Source of the DNA: Clostridium magnum DSM 2767
GTDB taxonomy: Bacteria; Bacillota; Clostridia; Clostridiales; Clostridiaceae
DNA: 64,000 nt
Direction of reading: 5' to 3'
NCBI RefSeq assembly: GCF_001623875.1
Contig: NZ_LWAE01000003.1
Coordinates: 186,001-250,000, forward strand
Under the pieces are notes generated by a model that saw only the letters and a list, made by a program, of their open reading frames with translations, was not told the origin of the DNA and did no database searches. A program made the position numbers and the translations under genes. Position 1 is the first letter of the stretch. Each line of letters starts with the position of its first letter. This document shows, piece by piece, positions 15,738 through 26,231 of the stretch.

Positions 15738-16199
15738 TTATATTTCTTTTAGTAAATTAGCCATTTCAATTGCAGTAACTGCTGCATCAAAACCTTTATT
15801 ACCTGCCTTTGTTCCTGCTCTTTCTATAGCTTGCTCAATAGTATCTGTAGTTAGCACGCCAAAAATAACTGGAACTCCTGTTTCAAGGGATACACTTGCA
15901 ACTCCCTTTGAAACCTCAGATGATACATAATCAAAGTGCGGTGTTGATCCTTTTATTACAGCTCCTAGGCATATAACCGCATCATATTTTTTAGTGTTTA
16001 CCATTTTTTTTGCTGCAAGAGGTATTTCAAAAGCTCCTGGTACCCATGCAATTTCGATATCTTCCTCTTCTACACCATGACGTTTAAATCCATCAATTGC
16101 ACCAGATAAAAGCTTTCCTCCTATAAATTCATTAAATCTTCCTACAACAACTCCAAATTTTAATCCTTGCGCTACTAATTTTCCTTCGTAAATTTTCAT
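15738..16199 (-). CDS. ribH: 6,7-dimethyl-8-ribityllumazine synthase
   Basis: 153 aa. It condenses 5-amino-6-ribitylaminouracil with dihydroxybutanone phosphate to give lumazine, the penultimate riboflavin step. Recognisable elements are [14 protein letters not shown] at the N-terminus, [13 protein letters not shown] near residue 52, [16 protein letters not shown] near residue 76 with the catalytic His, and [16 protein letters not shown] with the Cterminal AGNKGFDAA. It is the last gene of ribD-ribE-ribBA-ribH and directly abuts ribBA, so it is co-transcribed under the FMN riboswitch. Confidence 0.97.
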   Translation of the reverse strand: MKIYEGKLVAQGLKFGVVVGRFNEFIGGKLLSGAIDGFKRHGVEEEDIEIAWVPGAFEIPLAAKKMVNTKKYDAVICLGAVIKGSTPHFDYVSSEVSKGVASVSLETGVPVIFGVLTTDTIEQAIERAGTKAGNKGFDAAVTAIEMANLLKEI

Positions 16200-17411
16200 T
16201 TATTTTTCCTCCCTAAAATTTAATATATGACCTAATTTTTCTTTTTTGGTTTTTAAATAGTATTCATTTCTTTCGTTATGGTTCATTTGAATTGGTACTC
16301 TATTAGTAATTTCTATTCCATATCCTGAAAGACCAGATATCTTTTTAGGATTGTTTGTCATTAAATTTACTTTTTTCACCCCAAGATTAACTAACATTTG
16401 AGCACCTATACCATAATCTCTAAGATCAGCTTTAAAACCTAAAGCCAAGTTAGCCTCAACGGTATCCATTCCTTGATCTTGAAGAGCATAAGCCTTTAAT
16501 TTATTAATAAGTCCAATTCCTCTTCCCTCTTGACGCATATATAGAAGAATACCTCTTCCTGCTTCATTAATTCTTTCCATTGCAGCTGCAAATTGTTCTC
16601 CACAATCACATCTCAATGAGCCAAAAGCATCTCCTGTAAGGCATTCAGAATGAACTCTTACTAAAACAGGCTCTTCACCAGAAATATCTCCTTTAACTAA
16701 AGCTACATGATTCTCACCATTTAGAGCATTCTCATATCCAACTATTTTAAATTCACCATATTTTGTAGGCATTTTAGCTTCAGTTACCCTTTTTACAAAG
16801 ACCTCACTTTTTCTACGGTAAGCAATTAAATCTGCTATAGTAATTATTTTTAAATTATGTTCTTTTACATAGTCCAAAAGTTCAGGAGTTCTTGCCATTG
16901 TTCCATCTGAACTCATAATTTCACAAATCACTCCTGCCGGATATAGACCTGCAAGTCTTGGTAGATCTACAGCGGCCTCTGTATGTCCTGTTCTTACTAA
17001 TACTCCGCCTTCTTTAGCCTCCAGCGGAAATACATGTCCCGGTCTTCTAAAATCTTTGCCAGAAGCATTTGGATCTAACATTTTCTTTATTGTAGCAGCT
17101 CTCTCATATGCAGATATTCCTGTTGTAGTTTCAATAGCATCTATAGATACTGTAAAAGCAGTTTGATGATTATCTGTATTTTTACTTACCATTTGAGGCA
17201 TTTCTAATTCCTCTAGTCTTTTTCTTGTAATCGGGGTGCAGATTAAACCACGACCATATGTAGCCATAAAGTTTATAGCTTCCGGAGTTACCTTCTCCGC
17301 TGCCATTAACAAATCTCCCTCATTTTCTCTATCTTCATCATCAACTACAACTATCATCTTTCCTTCTTTTATATCTTCAATAGCTTCTTCTATAGTATTA
17401 AACTTATGCAT
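16200..17411 (-). CDS. ribBA: Bifunctional dihydroxybutanone-phosphate synthase / GTP cyclohydrolase II
   Basis: 403 aa. The N-terminal half (about 1-200) is DHBP synthase, with the acidic [16 protein letters not shown] motif and RRPGHVFPL. The C-terminal half (about 205-403) is GTP cyclohydrolase II, with the zinc motif C-X10-C-X-C in [19 protein letters not shown] and RQEGRGIGL. Together they supply both precursors of the riboflavin pathway, from ribulose 5-phosphate and from GTP. AAGGGGGAATAAGAA precedes the ATG. It is the third gene of the rib operon. Confidence 0.97.
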   Translation of the reverse strand: MHKFNTIEEAIEDIKEGKMIVVVDDEDRENEGDLLMAAEKVTPEAINFMATYGRGLICTPITRKRLEELEMPQMVSKNTDNHQTAFTVSIDAIETTTGISAYERAATIKKMLDPNASGKDFRRPGHVFPLEAKEGGVLVRTGHTEAAVDLPRLAGLYPAGVICEIMSSDGTMARTPELLDYVKEHNLKIITIADLIAYRRKSEVFVKRVTEAKMPTKYGEFKIVGYENALNGENHVALVKGDISGEEPVLVRVHSECLTGDAFGSLRCDCGEQFAAAMERINEAGRGILLYMRQEGRGIGLINKLKAYALQDQGMDTVEANLALGFKADLRDYGIGAQMLVNLGVKKVNLMTNNPKKISGLSGYGIEITNRVPIQMNHNERNEYYLKTKKEKLGHILNFREEK

Positions 17412-17430
17412 TTCTTATTCCCCCTTTTTA

Positions 17431-18081
17431 TTACATAAATCCATTTTCACTTAGAAATTTAAGATCAATATCTTTTTTCGTATTTTTTTCTTCCTTAACA
17501 GACACTAGCTTTTCAATATATTTGCCAACCATATCGCACTCTAAATTAACCTCGTCACCTATCTTTTTTGTAAGTAATGTAGTAACGTCCTTTGTATGTG
17601 GTATTATTGATACTTTAAAACATATATCATCTACATAGGCTACTGTTAGGCTTACTCCATCAATAGCAATAGATCCTTTTTCTATAATATATTTTAATAG
17701 CTCCGGTGGAGTTTTGATTGTGATCCAAACTGAATTATCCTCATTTTCATATTTAGATATAGAGCCTACTCCATCGATATGACCACTAACCATATGACCT
17801 CCCAGCCTATCACCCAACCTTAAGGCTCTTTCCAAATTAATCTCATCTCCTGAAGATAAATTCTTTAAGTTGCTTCTTCTCATAGTTTCTGCCATTACAT
17901 CCACAGTAAAATAATTTGTACTAAAATCCGTTACCGTAAGACATACACCATTTGTGCTAATACTATCCCCCAGCTTTACTCCTTCTAATACTTTTGTAGC
18001 TTTAATAGTAATCTTAGCTGATTTTGCGGATTTAGTAATGGCTTTAATACTCCCTAGTTCTTCTACTAACCCTGTAAACAT
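17431..18081 (-). CDS. ribE: Riboflavin synthase, alpha chain
   Basis: 216 aa. It dismutates two lumazine molecules to riboflavin. Two lumazine-binding repeats are visible: the first begins MFTGLVEELG and contains GVCLTV; the second starts near residue 97 with GGHMVSGHIDGVG and contains GVSLTV. The start is the ATG of MFTGLVEE, the standard N-terminus of the family. It lies nine bases after AAAGGAG; a longer in-frame version adds eight residues from the leader. Second gene of the operon, after ribD. Confidence 0.96.
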   Translation of the reverse strand: MFTGLVEELGSIKAITKSAKSAKITIKATKVLEGVKLGDSISTNGVCLTVTDFSTNYFTVDVMAETMRRSNLKNLSSGDEINLERALRLGDRLGGHMVSGHIDGVGSISKYENEDNSVWITIKTPPELLKYIIEKGSIAIDGVSLTVAYVDDICFKVSIIPHTKDVTTLLTKKIGDEVNLECDMVGKYIEKLVSVKEEKNTKKDIDLKFLSENGFM

Positions 18082-18149
18082 GAAGGAATTCTCCTTTCTT
18101 TGCATAACTTTTATATATTTACTGAATAAAATCTCATACTTGCTATTAT

Positions 18150-19247
18150 TTATTTTCTCTTTATATATCCTTCCAACATAACATCATCACCAAAGCTATG
18201 TATTTGAAGCTTCTCAATAGAAACTGCTTCGCTCATAACTGCTTTCCCTGTTCCTCCAATAGGTGTCTTTGCCTCCCTGCCTCCTATGATCTTGGGAGCA
18301 ATAAAAGCATTAACTTTATCAACAATTTCTTCTTCAATAGCTGAGTAGTTTAATTCGCTTCCACCTTCTAAAAGTACACTATCTATTCCTCTTTCTCCAA
18401 GAGCTTTCATAAGGTATGATAAATCCACTCTATTATTTTTTAATGGAGTAATAATAACTTCTACCCTCATATCCTCTAAAGCTTTTATCTTATCCTTATC
18501 TGCTAGTTCTGTAGTAGCAACGATTGTTTTTGCCTTCGATTCCACATGAAGAACTTTTGCTTCTAATGGAATTCTCAAACTGCTGTCTACTATAATTCTT
18601 GTTGGATCACTTCCATTACCGGTATCCAATCTTGTTGTTAGAAGCGGATCATCTGCTAATATTGTACCTATTCCGACCATAATACCTGATACTCTATGTC
18701 TTAACTGATGAACATGTTTTCTAGATAATTCATTTGTAATCCATTTTGAATCACCAGTATAAGCTGCAATTTTTCCATCTAAGGTCATAGCGGTCTTTAG
18801 GATACAGAAGGGTTTCTTTGTTGTTATGTATTTTAAAAATATTTCATTAAGCTTTCTCCCCTCTTCCTCCAGAACTCCAGTGATAACTCCAATATTGTTA
18901 TCCTTTAGTATTTGAATTCCTTTTCCAGCCACTAGAGGATTGGGATCTTTTAACCCTACAACAACCTTCTTAATTCCCTTTTCAACAATTGCATTTGCGC
19001 AGGGTGGTGTTTTCCCATAATGTGAGCAGGGTTCTAAGGTCACATACATTGTAGCATCACTGACATCTTCAGTGGCATTTTTAAATGCATTTACTTCTGC
19101 ATGATTACTTCCACAAACCTCATGATAACCTTCTCCAATGATCTTTCCATGTTTTACAATTACAGCTCCAACTAGAGGATTAGGATTAGTATACCCAATT
19201 CCCTTGGCTGCTAATTCTAATGCCCTTTGCATATATTTGATTTCCAT
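18150..19247 (-). CDS. ribD: Bifunctional pyrimidine deaminase / reductase
   Basis: 365 aa. The N-terminal deaminase (about 1-145) has the zinc motif HAEVNAF and PCSHYGKTPPC; the C-terminal reductase (about 147-365) has the NADPH-binding region beginning KTAMTLDGKIA and a LLEGGSELN loop. It carries out the second and third steps from GTP in riboflavin synthesis. GGAGGAATTGT precedes the ATG. First gene of the operon, 80 bp downstream of an attenuator and about 195 bp from the FMN aptamer. Confidence 0.97.
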   Translation of the reverse strand: MEIKYMQRALELAAKGIGYTNPNPLVGAVIVKHGKIIGEGYHEVCGSNHAEVNAFKNATEDVSDATMYVTLEPCSHYGKTPPCANAIVEKGIKKVVVGLKDPNPLVAGKGIQILKDNNIGVITGVLEEEGRKLNEIFLKYITTKKPFCILKTAMTLDGKIAAYTGDSKWITNELSRKHVHQLRHRVSGIMVGIGTILADDPLLTTRLDTGNGSDPTRIIVDSSLRIPLEAKVLHVESKAKTIVATTELADKDKIKALEDMRVEVIITPLKNNRVDLSYLMKALGERGIDSVLLEGGSELNYSAIEEEIVDKVNAFIAPKIIGGREAKTPIGGTGKAVMSEAVSIEKLQIHSFGDDVMLEGYIKRK

Positions 19248-19329
19248 ACAATTCCTCCAGTCTTGTTTAGTTAAAATACTTATATAATTAAATAAATCCC
19301 CAATTATTTTAAAAGAATACAGATTCGAT

Positions 19330-19368
19330 AAAAAATAAAAACGCCCTGAAAAAATTTCAGAGCGTTAA
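19330..19368 (-). terminator. Attenuator of the rib operon
   Basis: On the minus strand AACGCTCTGAAA pairs with TTTCAGGGCGTT, followed by TTTATTTTTT. It sits between the FMN aptamer and ribD, as expected for the riboswitch expression platform: FMN binding favours this terminator. Confidence 0.85.
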
Positions 19369-19442
19369 CTTTCACAAATATAGAATAACTTTTATAGCAA
19401 ATACATGAATATAACATTCAGTATAGATAAAGTCATCTCATA

Positions 19443-19555
19443 TCTATCTTCTTTCATCCAGACTTTACTGTCGGCTTCGGAGTTTCACCGAATCATACCT
19501 TACGGCTCGCGGGCTATACCGCCGGTGGGGAATCAAACCCCGCCCTGAAGATTTA
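19443..19555 (-). promoter_or_regulatory. FMN riboswitch (RFN element)
   Basis: The minus strand shows the conserved RFN core in order: AGGGCGGGG and CCCCACCGGCGGT, AGCCCGCGAGC, a variable arm, TCGGTGAAACTCCGA, then GCCGACAGT and GTCTGGATG followed by AAAGAAGATAG. It binds FMN and controls the ribD-ribE-ribBA-ribH operon through the attenuator just downstream. Confidence 0.97.
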
Positions 19556-19571
19556 TTTTCTTTATGCTTCA

Positions 19572-19600
19572 AGAATACCATTACTTTACTATAATGTCAA
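19572..19600 (-). promoter_or_regulatory. rib operon promoter
   Basis: On the minus strand TTGACA, 17-bp spacer, TATTCT, placed just upstream of the FMN aptamer. Confidence 0.75.
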
Positions 19601-19687
19601 TACACATGTTATAGTTGTTTAAGGTATTTAACACCATAGGTTTCAGCATAGCAAAATTTAATATTAGCAATTGAACATTTTCTTGTT

Positions 19688-21424
19688 TTATAGCTTAAAT
19701 TTATATACCTGTTCCATCATGCCTTTTGTCATATTACTTAACGTTTTAGCTGAAATAGTAACCTCTTCTGCTGCAGAATTCATTTCCTCTGAGGAAGCAG
19801 TTATTTCTTCCGTGGATGAAGAAATTTCTTCCGCTTCAATAGATATAATCTCTACTCTTTCTATAATAGTATCTTTTTCTTTATCTATATTTATTGCTGA
19901 CTTGCTTATTTCATCAATTTTAGGTATTACGGTATCTATTGAATCGATTATTTTTTTAAACGAATCCACTGAATTATTTATTATAGCAACCTCATTATTT
20001 AGTTCATCTTCCATTGTATCAGTTGCTTTAAGCATTATATTTGTATTATTTGATATATTGTTAATTAGTCCATTTATACTTTCTGATGAGTTTTCAGCCT
20101 GTTCTGCAAGTTTTCTTATTTCTCCAGCAACCACATCAAAACCTCGTCCAGCTTCTCCCGCTCTTGCTGCCTCAATGGATGCATTCAATGCCAGCAGATT
20201 TGTTTGAGCTGCAATACCCTTAATAATGTTAGTTATATCATTTATTTTATTAATATCCTCACCAACACCTGAAATTTTAGCAACAAGATCATTAAAAGAA
20301 ACTATAATATTATCCAATTTTCTCATAAGATTTTCCATATCATTGCCGCTTCTATCTGCCATTGATTTTATTTTTGTGGTATCACAATGTATATCTTTTA
20401 TTCTTTTTACAATATTACTTAAATGATCACTAAAATCATCTAATTTGCTAGTAACATTAAGTAAATCTTCTGTTTGAGCACCTGTGCCTTTTGCAACATT
20501 TTCTATGGATGCCGAAACATTTTCAACAGAAGAAGTCATTTCATGAGATACTAATGATAATGTTTCCGCATGTGTATTAATATTTTTTGAATTACCTGAT
20601 ATTGATATTGCAAGCTCCCTTAATACTTCTCTTGTAACAAATAAGGAATTAACCATAACCCCTATCTCATCCTTATATTTTTTCAATTCATCATAACTTG
20701 AATCATAAGCCAAGTCCAAACTTGCAGTTTTATTAAGTAGTTCCGTTACTTTTATAATTGGTTTTGACATATTTTTCGAAATAACTACTCCTGCTATACT
20801 AGTAATTACTAATATGACTATTGCAATTATAAACAATTGAATTTTAAATTTTTGAAACTGATTATATTCTTTCTCAACATCATAGTCAACACCAGCAAAA
20901 CCAACCACTTCATTATTTGTATCTTTTAAAGGATAGTATGCTGATACAAGAATTCCCCAGGATGAAATATCTATTACTTTTGAATAGTATACATTTCCTT
21001 TATATGCATCTTGAAATCCTATATCTACTTCCTTCTCCACATCACCTATATGTGACTTATTCTCACTATCCAAACTTTCTCCGTCTGCAACATACGTATA
21101 CTGTCCATTTTCACTTTTTCTCATTGTATATACAGATTCTGCACCACTTGCCTCTTTCATTTTTACAAGTTGTTCAGTGATTTTTTTGTAGACTTCTGTT
21201 TCTTCATCTGCAGCGGTTTTCAGCTTATTATGTTCTTCAACATTAATCTTTTTAGCAACAGCTTCTGCCACTTTAGTGCTTCTGCTGCCTAAATTGTTTA
21301 CCAACAAGTTGTAGCTATTCCTATAAATCATCGTAGATAGCACAGAAACAGCTATGGTGATTATCAATACAAATGCAATAGTTAACTTTACCTGCAATTT
21401 ATCCTTGTACTTAACTTTGACCAT
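19688..21424 (-). CDS. Methyl-accepting chemotaxis protein
   Basis: 578 aa. TM1 at about 14-34 and TM2 at about 195-218 flank an extracytoplasmic sensor of about 160 residues that looks like a Cache-type domain ([20 protein letters not shown] near its end). A HAMP region (about 219-270) follows. The cytoplasmic signalling domain contains the hairpin-tip sequence [20 protein letters not shown] near residue 410. The C-terminal end is rich in Ser/Thr/Glu (methylation helix). The ligand is unknown. It stands alone but belongs functionally with cheY-fliM-fliY at 46-48 kb. No adaptor gene is adjacent. Confidence 0.95.
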   Translation of the reverse strand: MVKVKYKDKLQVKLTIAFVLIITIAVSVLSTMIYRNSYNLLVNNLGSRSTKVAEAVAKKINVEEHNKLKTAADEETEVYKKITEQLVKMKEASGAESVYTMRKSENGQYTYVADGESLDSENKSHIGDVEKEVDIGFQDAYKGNVYYSKVIDISSWGILVSAYYPLKDTNNEVVGFAGVDYDVEKEYNQFQKFKIQLFIIAIVILVITSIAGVVISKNMSKPIIKVTELLNKTASLDLAYDSSYDELKKYKDEIGVMVNSLFVTREVLRELAISISGNSKNINTHAETLSLVSHEMTSSVENVSASIENVAKGTGAQTEDLLNVTSKLDDFSDHLSNIVKRIKDIHCDTTKIKSMADRSGNDMENLMRKLDNIIVSFNDLVAKISGVGEDINKINDITNIIKGIAAQTNLLALNASIEAARAGEAGRGFDVVAGEIRKLAEQAENSSESINGLINNISNNTNIMLKATDTMEDELNNEVAIINNSVDSFKKIIDSIDTVIPKIDEISKSAINIDKEKDTIIERVEIISIEAEEISSSTEEITASSEEMNSAAEEVTISAKTLSNMTKGMMEQVYKFKL

Positions 21425-21478
21425 CCTTAATCCCCCTATTTTAATCTCACATTTATTATCGTAATTTGATAGAAAAAG

Positions 21479-22564
21479 TTAACATTTTCTTATTTTATAT
21501 TCAAACCATCGCTCCATATATATTTTAATTACTGCCGTAATTGGAGATGCCAAAAGCATTCCCCATATGCCAAATAAGGTACCACCAATAGTTATCCCTA
21601 AAATTAGCAAAAATGGACTTAATCCTACCTTATCGCCTACAAGCTTTGGCTCTAGAAACCATGCATCAAACTGCTGAAGTAATATTAAAAATAATAAAAT
21701 CCATAAAGCTCTTTTAGGATCATAGAAAAAATTTATTAAAAAAGGTGGTATCATACCTAAAAAAGGACCAAAATAAGGTATCATATTTGTAATAGTTACT
21801 ATTATCGCTATGAGCATTGCATATGGAGATTTAAATAAAATAAGAGCTACTAGCGCTATCGCTCCTATTATCAGTGAATCCACAGCTTTTGTTCCTATGT
21901 ACAAACTTATCATTTTATCAATATTTCTTATAAGCTCTATTATTCTATTTGCCCATTTTTCTTGAAAGGTTATATATGTAAGTTTTATTGAAAAATCCTT
22001 AAATTTTTCCTTATCAAAAAGAATATATATGGATATTATCAATCCGAATAGTATGTTTATTAGTGAACTAGTAAAAGATATAGTTGTCGATAAAATTATA
22101 TTTAACCAATTTGAAGTCAATACACTAAACTTTTGTACTAATCCACCTACATTATTTCTTATAAATTCTTCTGAATTTAGTAACATTCCTACATTATGAC
22201 TATTCATCCATTTGTACATCTCTGTTGTAAACAATGGTATACTTTGGGCAATCTCTATTACATTATTAAATATTTTAGGAAGCAACAACATTGAGAAAGC
22301 TACTATAATGGTTACTATACAGGCATATGTTATTAATATGCTTTGTCCTCTTTTTAATTTTAATTTATTCTCCAAAAAATTCATTACAGGATTTAAAACA
22401 TATGCTATTATAAAAGCCAAAATAAAAGGATATAAAATATTCACAGCCTTTCCTACTAACAAAAATATACTTTTATAATTTAATAGTGCTTGGATTATTA
22501 TAAAAGATAATATTACTGCAACAATTAAATCAAAATACTTAATTTTCTCCTTGTTAAAAAACAA
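21479..22564 (-). CDS. AI-2E family permease
   Basis: 361-aa integral membrane protein with about eight hydrophobic segments. Typical features of the AI-2E/PerM family (PF01594) include the N-terminal helix, the central long soluble loop (about 100-150), the NMIPYFGPFLGMIPP motif near residue 260 and the LEPKLVGDKVGLSPFLLILG motif near residue 305. Members include the E. coli TqsA autoinducer exporter and sodium/proton antiporters. The presence of luxS elsewhere in the window is suggestive, but gives no proof that this one handles AI-2. Confidence 0.9.
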   Translation of the reverse strand: MFFNKEKIKYFDLIVAVILSFIIIQALLNYKSIFLLVGKAVNILYPFILAFIIAYVLNPVMNFLENKLKLKRGQSILITYACIVTIIVAFSMLLLPKIFNNVIEIAQSIPLFTTEMYKWMNSHNVGMLLNSEEFIRNNVGGLVQKFSVLTSNWLNIILSTTISFTSSLINILFGLIISIYILFDKEKFKDFSIKLTYITFQEKWANRIIELIRNIDKMISLYIGTKAVDSLIIGAIALVALILFKSPYAMLIAIIVTITNMIPYFGPFLGMIPPFLINFFYDPKRALWILLFLILLQQFDAWFLEPKLVGDKVGLSPFLLILGITIGGTLFGIWGMLLASPITAVIKIYMERWFEYKIRKC

Positions 22565-22858
22565 AATTTCCCCTCCTAGTGATGTTTAACATTATTTGTA
22601 TTTAATCATATCATATTAGCAATTACTTTTCAATTATTAATTACAACTTTATAAGTTTTTAATAACCACTTTTATCTCGCTATTAATTATCTTAAAAAAT
22701 TCTATTCTGATTTATATTAAAATGATATGAGTAATAAATATTTAATGTCTGGCCATTCTTCTACTATTATGTCACTTTTTTTGATTATCATACCATTTTG
22801 TAATTATTTACTAATTAAATACAAATTCATTTAACTCAATAAATAATTTTGTATATGT
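22565..22858. other. Intergenic region, no gene seen
   Basis: AT-rich stretch between the AI-2E permease start and the pdxT terminator. I find only promoter-like A/T words upstream of the permease. Confidence 0.4.
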
Positions 22859-22899
22859 AAAAGAGCTGTTCAATTCTTTCAATTGCACAGCTCTTTTAA
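22859..22899 (-). terminator. Terminator after pdxT
   Basis: AAAAGAGCTGT pairs perfectly with ACAGCTCTTTT around an 18-nt loop, T-rich on both sides. Confidence 0.85.
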
Positions 22900-22903
22900 T
22901 ATT

Positions 22904-23473
22904 TTAAATTATACACATTGATAAAAAATACTTATGAAATTCTATATTTTCAGTCAACTCTGGGTGAAATGAAGTTACAAGAATGTTGTTTTGTCTAGCG
23001 GCCACAATGTTTCCATTAACCATATGAATAATTTTTACATCATCACCATAACTAATAATATAGGGCGCCCTTATAAAAACAAGTGGTATTGGATTTTCAG
23101 AAACTCCTTTAATTCTTTCTGTAATTTCAAAACTATTAATTTGCCTCCCATAGGCATTTCTTCTAACCCTTATATCCATAACAGAAAGATGCGTATGTTC
23201 ATCATTTTCAATTTCTTTCGCAAGGAGAATCATTCCAGCACAAGTCCCCCATACAGGAAGTCCTGATATTATCCTCTCTCTTAGAGGAATAAGCATATCT
23301 CGCTCCCTTAGAATTTTACCAATTGTAGTACTTTCTCCTCCTGGAAAGATTAACCCATTTATATCCTTTATGTCTTCAATTTTTTTTACTTCTACTGCTT
23401 CAGAACCTAATTCTCTTATATGATTCATATGTTCAACTACGCCACCCTGAAGTGATAGTACTCCAATTCTCAT
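22904..23473 (-). CDS. pdxT: Pyridoxal 5'-phosphate synthase glutaminase subunit
   Basis: 189 aa. It hydrolyses glutamine and channels ammonia to PdxS. The N-terminus [15 protein letters not shown], the GGESTTIGK loop, the catalytic Cys in [11 protein letters not shown] and the C-terminal His-Glu in SFHPELT give the class I amidotransferase triad. The start is ATG at MRIGVLS, one base after the pdxS stop, with AGAGG eight bases upstream inside pdxS. Translational coupling with pdxS is likely. Confidence 0.96.
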   Translation of the reverse strand: MRIGVLSLQGGVVEHMNHIRELGSEAVEVKKIEDIKDINGLIFPGGESTTIGKILRERDMLIPLRERIISGLPVWGTCAGMILLAKEIENDEHTHLSVMDIRVRRNAYGRQINSFEITERIKGVSENPIPLVFIRAPYIISYGDDVKIIHMVNGNIVAARQNNILVTSFHPELTENIEFHKYFLSMCII

Positions 23474-23474
23474 T

Positions 23475-24344
23475 TTACCAACCTCTTTCAGCATACCTAT
23501 TATCTATGTCCCTTAGATCAAGTCCACTCATTGGTTCACCCAAGTTCTCTGAAACTTCAGCAAGTACCTTAGGGTCATTATAATAAGTAGTTGCAAGTAC
23601 AATCGCTTTTGCTCTCTTTTCAGGGTCAGAGGATTTGAATATTCCTGATCCAACAAATACGCCTTCAGAACCAAGCTGCATCATAAGGGCTGCATCTGCC
23701 GGAGTAGCAATTCCGCCAGCGGCAAAATTAACAACAGGAAGCTTTCCTTCTTTCCAAACATATTTAATAAGATCATATGGCGCATTTAATTCCTTAGCAA
23801 TTGTCATTAATTCTTGTTCTGAAGCATTTTTAACCTTCTTCATCTCTTCCATCATGGATCTCATGTGACAAACTGCTTCAACGACATTCCCTGTTCCTGC
23901 TTCTCCCTTTGTTCTAATCATAGCCGCACCTTCACCAATTCTTCTTAAAGCTTCTCCAAGATTTTTCGCTCCACAAACGAAAGGTACTTTAAAATCTCTT
24001 TTGTTTATATGATAAGCTTCATCAGCAGGTGTCAAAACTTCACTCTCATCTATATAATCTATTCCTAAGCTTTCAAGTATTTGTGCTTCCACAAAATGAC
24101 CTATTCTTACCTTAGCCATTACCGGAATTGAAACTGCTGCTTGTATTTCTTTAATCATTTTAGGGTCAGACATTCTAGCAACCCCACCCTGCTTTCTTAT
24201 ATCTGAAGGAACTCTTTCTAATGCCATTACTGCACAAGCACCTGATTTTTCTGCTATCTCCGCTTCCTTTGGATTTACAACATCCATAATTACTCCGCCC
24301 TTTAGCATTTGAGCTAGATTTTTGTTTAATTCATATTTTTCCAT
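23475..24344 (-). CDS. pdxS: Pyridoxal 5'-phosphate synthase, synthase subunit
   Basis: 289 aa. It forms PLP directly from ribose 5-phosphate, glyceraldehyde 3-phosphate and ammonia. The barrel has the conserved GGVIMDVVN start, [26 protein letters not shown] (active-site Lys), [21 protein letters not shown]-type region and [14 protein letters not shown]. The length is normal. First gene of a two-gene operon with pdxT. The PLP it makes is the cofactor of the MocR regulators at the other end of the window. Confidence 0.97.
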   Translation of the reverse strand: MEKYELNKNLAQMLKGGVIMDVVNPKEAEIAEKSGACAVMALERVPSDIRKQGGVARMSDPKMIKEIQAAVSIPVMAKVRIGHFVEAQILESLGIDYIDESEVLTPADEAYHINKRDFKVPFVCGAKNLGEALRRIGEGAAMIRTKGEAGTGNVVEAVCHMRSMMEEMKKVKNASEQELMTIAKELNAPYDLIKYVWKEGKLPVVNFAAGGIATPADAALMMQLGSEGVFVGSGIFKSSDPEKRAKAIVLATTYYNDPKVLAEVSENLGEPMSGLDLRDIDNRYAERGW

Positions 24345-24460
24345 AAAATAACCCCCAATAAAAACTTTAGAATTTGCTACTTTTTTAGTAGTATGTGACT
24401 ATAATAGAACAAATTTGCAAAATTACAAAATGTATCGATACACTTGGTTTTAATACAAAT

Positions 24461-24497
24461 AAAAATGCAGAAGGACTTCAATCTTCTGCATTTTTTC
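24461..24497. terminator. Bidirectional terminator
   Basis: AAAAATGCAGAAG pairs with CTTCTGCATTTTT around a short loop. On the minus strand it follows the 70-aa gene. Confidence 0.8.
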
Positions 24498-24604
24498 TTA
24501 TAGGCCTTTTGATTCAAAATTAAATATATAAAATGCTATAATTAATTTTTTCATCTCAACTCCTATAATAATATAAGATTCTTTAATTAATTTATCTCAT
24601 AGTA

Positions 24605-24817
24605 CTATATTCTTTTATATTTTATATGTGCAGCACCTGGGTCGCTAACCACTACATTATCATATGCTCCAGCTTCAACTTCTCTTTTAAACAATGCTCC
24701 ATCTTCTGCATGCTGACTAAATGGGAAATCATCACTAACAACATCCCTATACTCAAATGATTGGTTTATATTTAATCTTGCTAATTTTTCAGGATCTACA
24801 TGACTCTTTGTTTCCAT
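24605..24817 (-). CDS. Small acidic protein of 70 aa, unknown
   Basis: Begins METKSHVDPEKLARLN and contains SFEYRDVVSDDFPFSQHAE and VVVSDPGAAHIKYKRI. There is no signal peptide, membrane segment or cysteine pair. The start chosen is ATG 24817, with TTGGAGGGC eight bases upstream; an in-frame TTG in that ribosome-binding site would add five residues but is implausible. Monocistronic, with a terminator downstream. I do not recognise the family. Codon use and ribosome-binding site make it a credible gene. Confidence 0.7.
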   Translation of the reverse strand: METKSHVDPEKLARLNINQSFEYRDVVSDDFPFSQHAEDGALFKREVEAGAYDNVVVSDPGAAHIKYKRI

Positions 24818-24912
24818 TATTTTGCCCTCCAATATGATTATTTGTCAATATTATCTTAACCATTTCTAAAGTAAATATCCTAGTAATTATATTTTTTTCG
24901 ATAATCTAAGCT

Positions 24913-24945
24913 AAAGGTGCCTATAAAAAATGCACCTTTACCTTT
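24913..24945 (-). terminator. Weak hairpin after the BASS transporter
   Basis: AAAGGTGC pairs with GCACCTTT around an 11-nt A/T loop; the T tract is better on the plus strand, so the direction is unclear. Confidence 0.45.
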
Positions 24946-24969
24946 TTATAATATTTTAATTTTTAAAAT

Positions 24970-25938
24970 TTAAATTTCTGTTACTAATTTTTTCGATATT
25001 TTCTCATTTTCCTTTGGTTCTCTAGCAGACCAGAAACTTGCAAGAGTTGATCCTGTCATAGTAAGCCATACACTGAATATTACCGCAGGTATTGCAACTG
25101 CAGGTGTAAAGAAACTCATAGCTAGCGATACTCCTAAAGCTGAATTTTGCATACCCACTTCAAGAGTTACAGCCCTTCTTTTTGCCTCTCCCATACCAAG
25201 TGCTTTACTTGACAAATATCCTAGTATGTAACCAGCTAAATTATGAATTAATACTACTACAATTATAAGTAATGATGTAGCCATTAGTCTCTTTGAATTT
25301 GCACCTACTACTCCTCCAACTATCAAAGCTACAGCTATAGTTGATACAAGAGGAAGTGCTTTTGTAGCCTTTTGAACTTTTTCACCTAATAAGCTATTGA
25401 TAATCACACCTAAAAGTATTGGAACTACGATTATTTTTACAATTTCCATAAATAACTTAAGTGCTGGTATTGATATCCACTTACCTGCTAAAAGCAATAT
25501 TAAACCTGGCATAAGAATTGGAGCAAGCAGTGTAGATACTGCACCTATAGAAACGGCAAGTGCTAAATCTCCCTTTGCCAAATAGCACATTACATTAGAG
25601 GATGTACCGCTTGGACAGCATCCTACAAGTATTACACCTATAGCTAATTCTTTTGGAAGATTAAAAACTAAGCATAATGTATATGCTATAGCCGGCATTA
25701 TTACATAGTGGCAGACAACCCCTATAAAGACATCCTTAGGTCTTGTAAATACTTCTTTAAAATCATCCTTTCTCAAAGTCATACCCATACCAAACATTAT
25801 AATTCCTAGTAGTAAAGAGACTTTTGGTACAACCCACAAGAAATTCGTAGGCTGTAAAAGTGCATCCGCTGCTACAACTATAACAATTATTGCAAAGTAT
25901 TTGCCCACTAGTTTTCCTAACGTTTCTATAAAATCCAT
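24970..25938 (-). CDS. Bile acid:sodium symporter (BASS) family transporter
   Basis: 322 aa with nine or ten hydrophobic segments. Family marks: an N-terminal MFGMGMTLRKDDF stretch near residue 50, the GCCPSGTSSNVMCYLAKGD crossover motif near residue 107 and LEVGMQNSALGVSLA near residue 262. BASS transporters move organic anions such as bile acids, pantoate or 2-keto acids with sodium. Substrate not predictable here. GGGGGAATTAT precedes the start. Confidence 0.9.
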   Translation of the reverse strand: MDFIETLGKLVGKYFAIIVIVVAADALLQPTNFLWVVPKVSLLLGIIMFGMGMTLRKDDFKEVFTRPKDVFIGVVCHYVIMPAIAYTLCLVFNLPKELAIGVILVGCCPSGTSSNVMCYLAKGDLALAVSIGAVSTLLAPILMPGLILLLAGKWISIPALKLFMEIVKIIVVPILLGVIINSLLGEKVQKATKALPLVSTIAVALIVGGVVGANSKRLMATSLLIIVVVLIHNLAGYILGYLSSKALGMGEAKRRAVTLEVGMQNSALGVSLAMSFFTPAVAIPAVIFSVWLTMTGSTLASFWSAREPKENEKISKKLVTEI

Positions 25939-26202
25939 TATAATTCCCCCTTTTTCTGTTTTTCACCTTCTCTGCATTAGTTTTTTAACCTAATAATGCC
26001 CCAGTATTAGATTTAAGCCTTTCATTCGACAATTCTTACAAAGACTCAACTTAATAAAATATAATTTGCAGTTTAGGTGTCATTATAGTCATTTTAATTT
26101 GATTTTAACCAAAGTAATGCTAATATAGTAATATTATACTATATTTCGATAAATATCAATACGTCAAGTTTCTTTCCATATTTTAAGATTCTTTCCATAA
26201 TA
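25939..26202. other. Spacer between the BASS gene and nitR terminator
   Basis: No gene seen. AT-rich, presumably holding the BASS gene promoter. Confidence 0.4.
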
Positions 26203-26230
26203 AAAACCGTGCTTTTACACGGTTTTTATT
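26203..26230 (-). terminator. Terminator after nitR
   Basis: AAAAACCGTG pairs with CACGGTTTTT around a 6-nt loop. It is immediately after the nitR stop codon and closes the amtB operon. Confidence 0.85.
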
Positions 26231-26231
26231 A

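Noticed and set aside
19671-20207. A 178-aa plus-strand frame opposite the chemoreceptor
   Set aside because: Antisense to the conserved signalling domain. Composition is a by-product of Ser/Glu-rich coding sequence.
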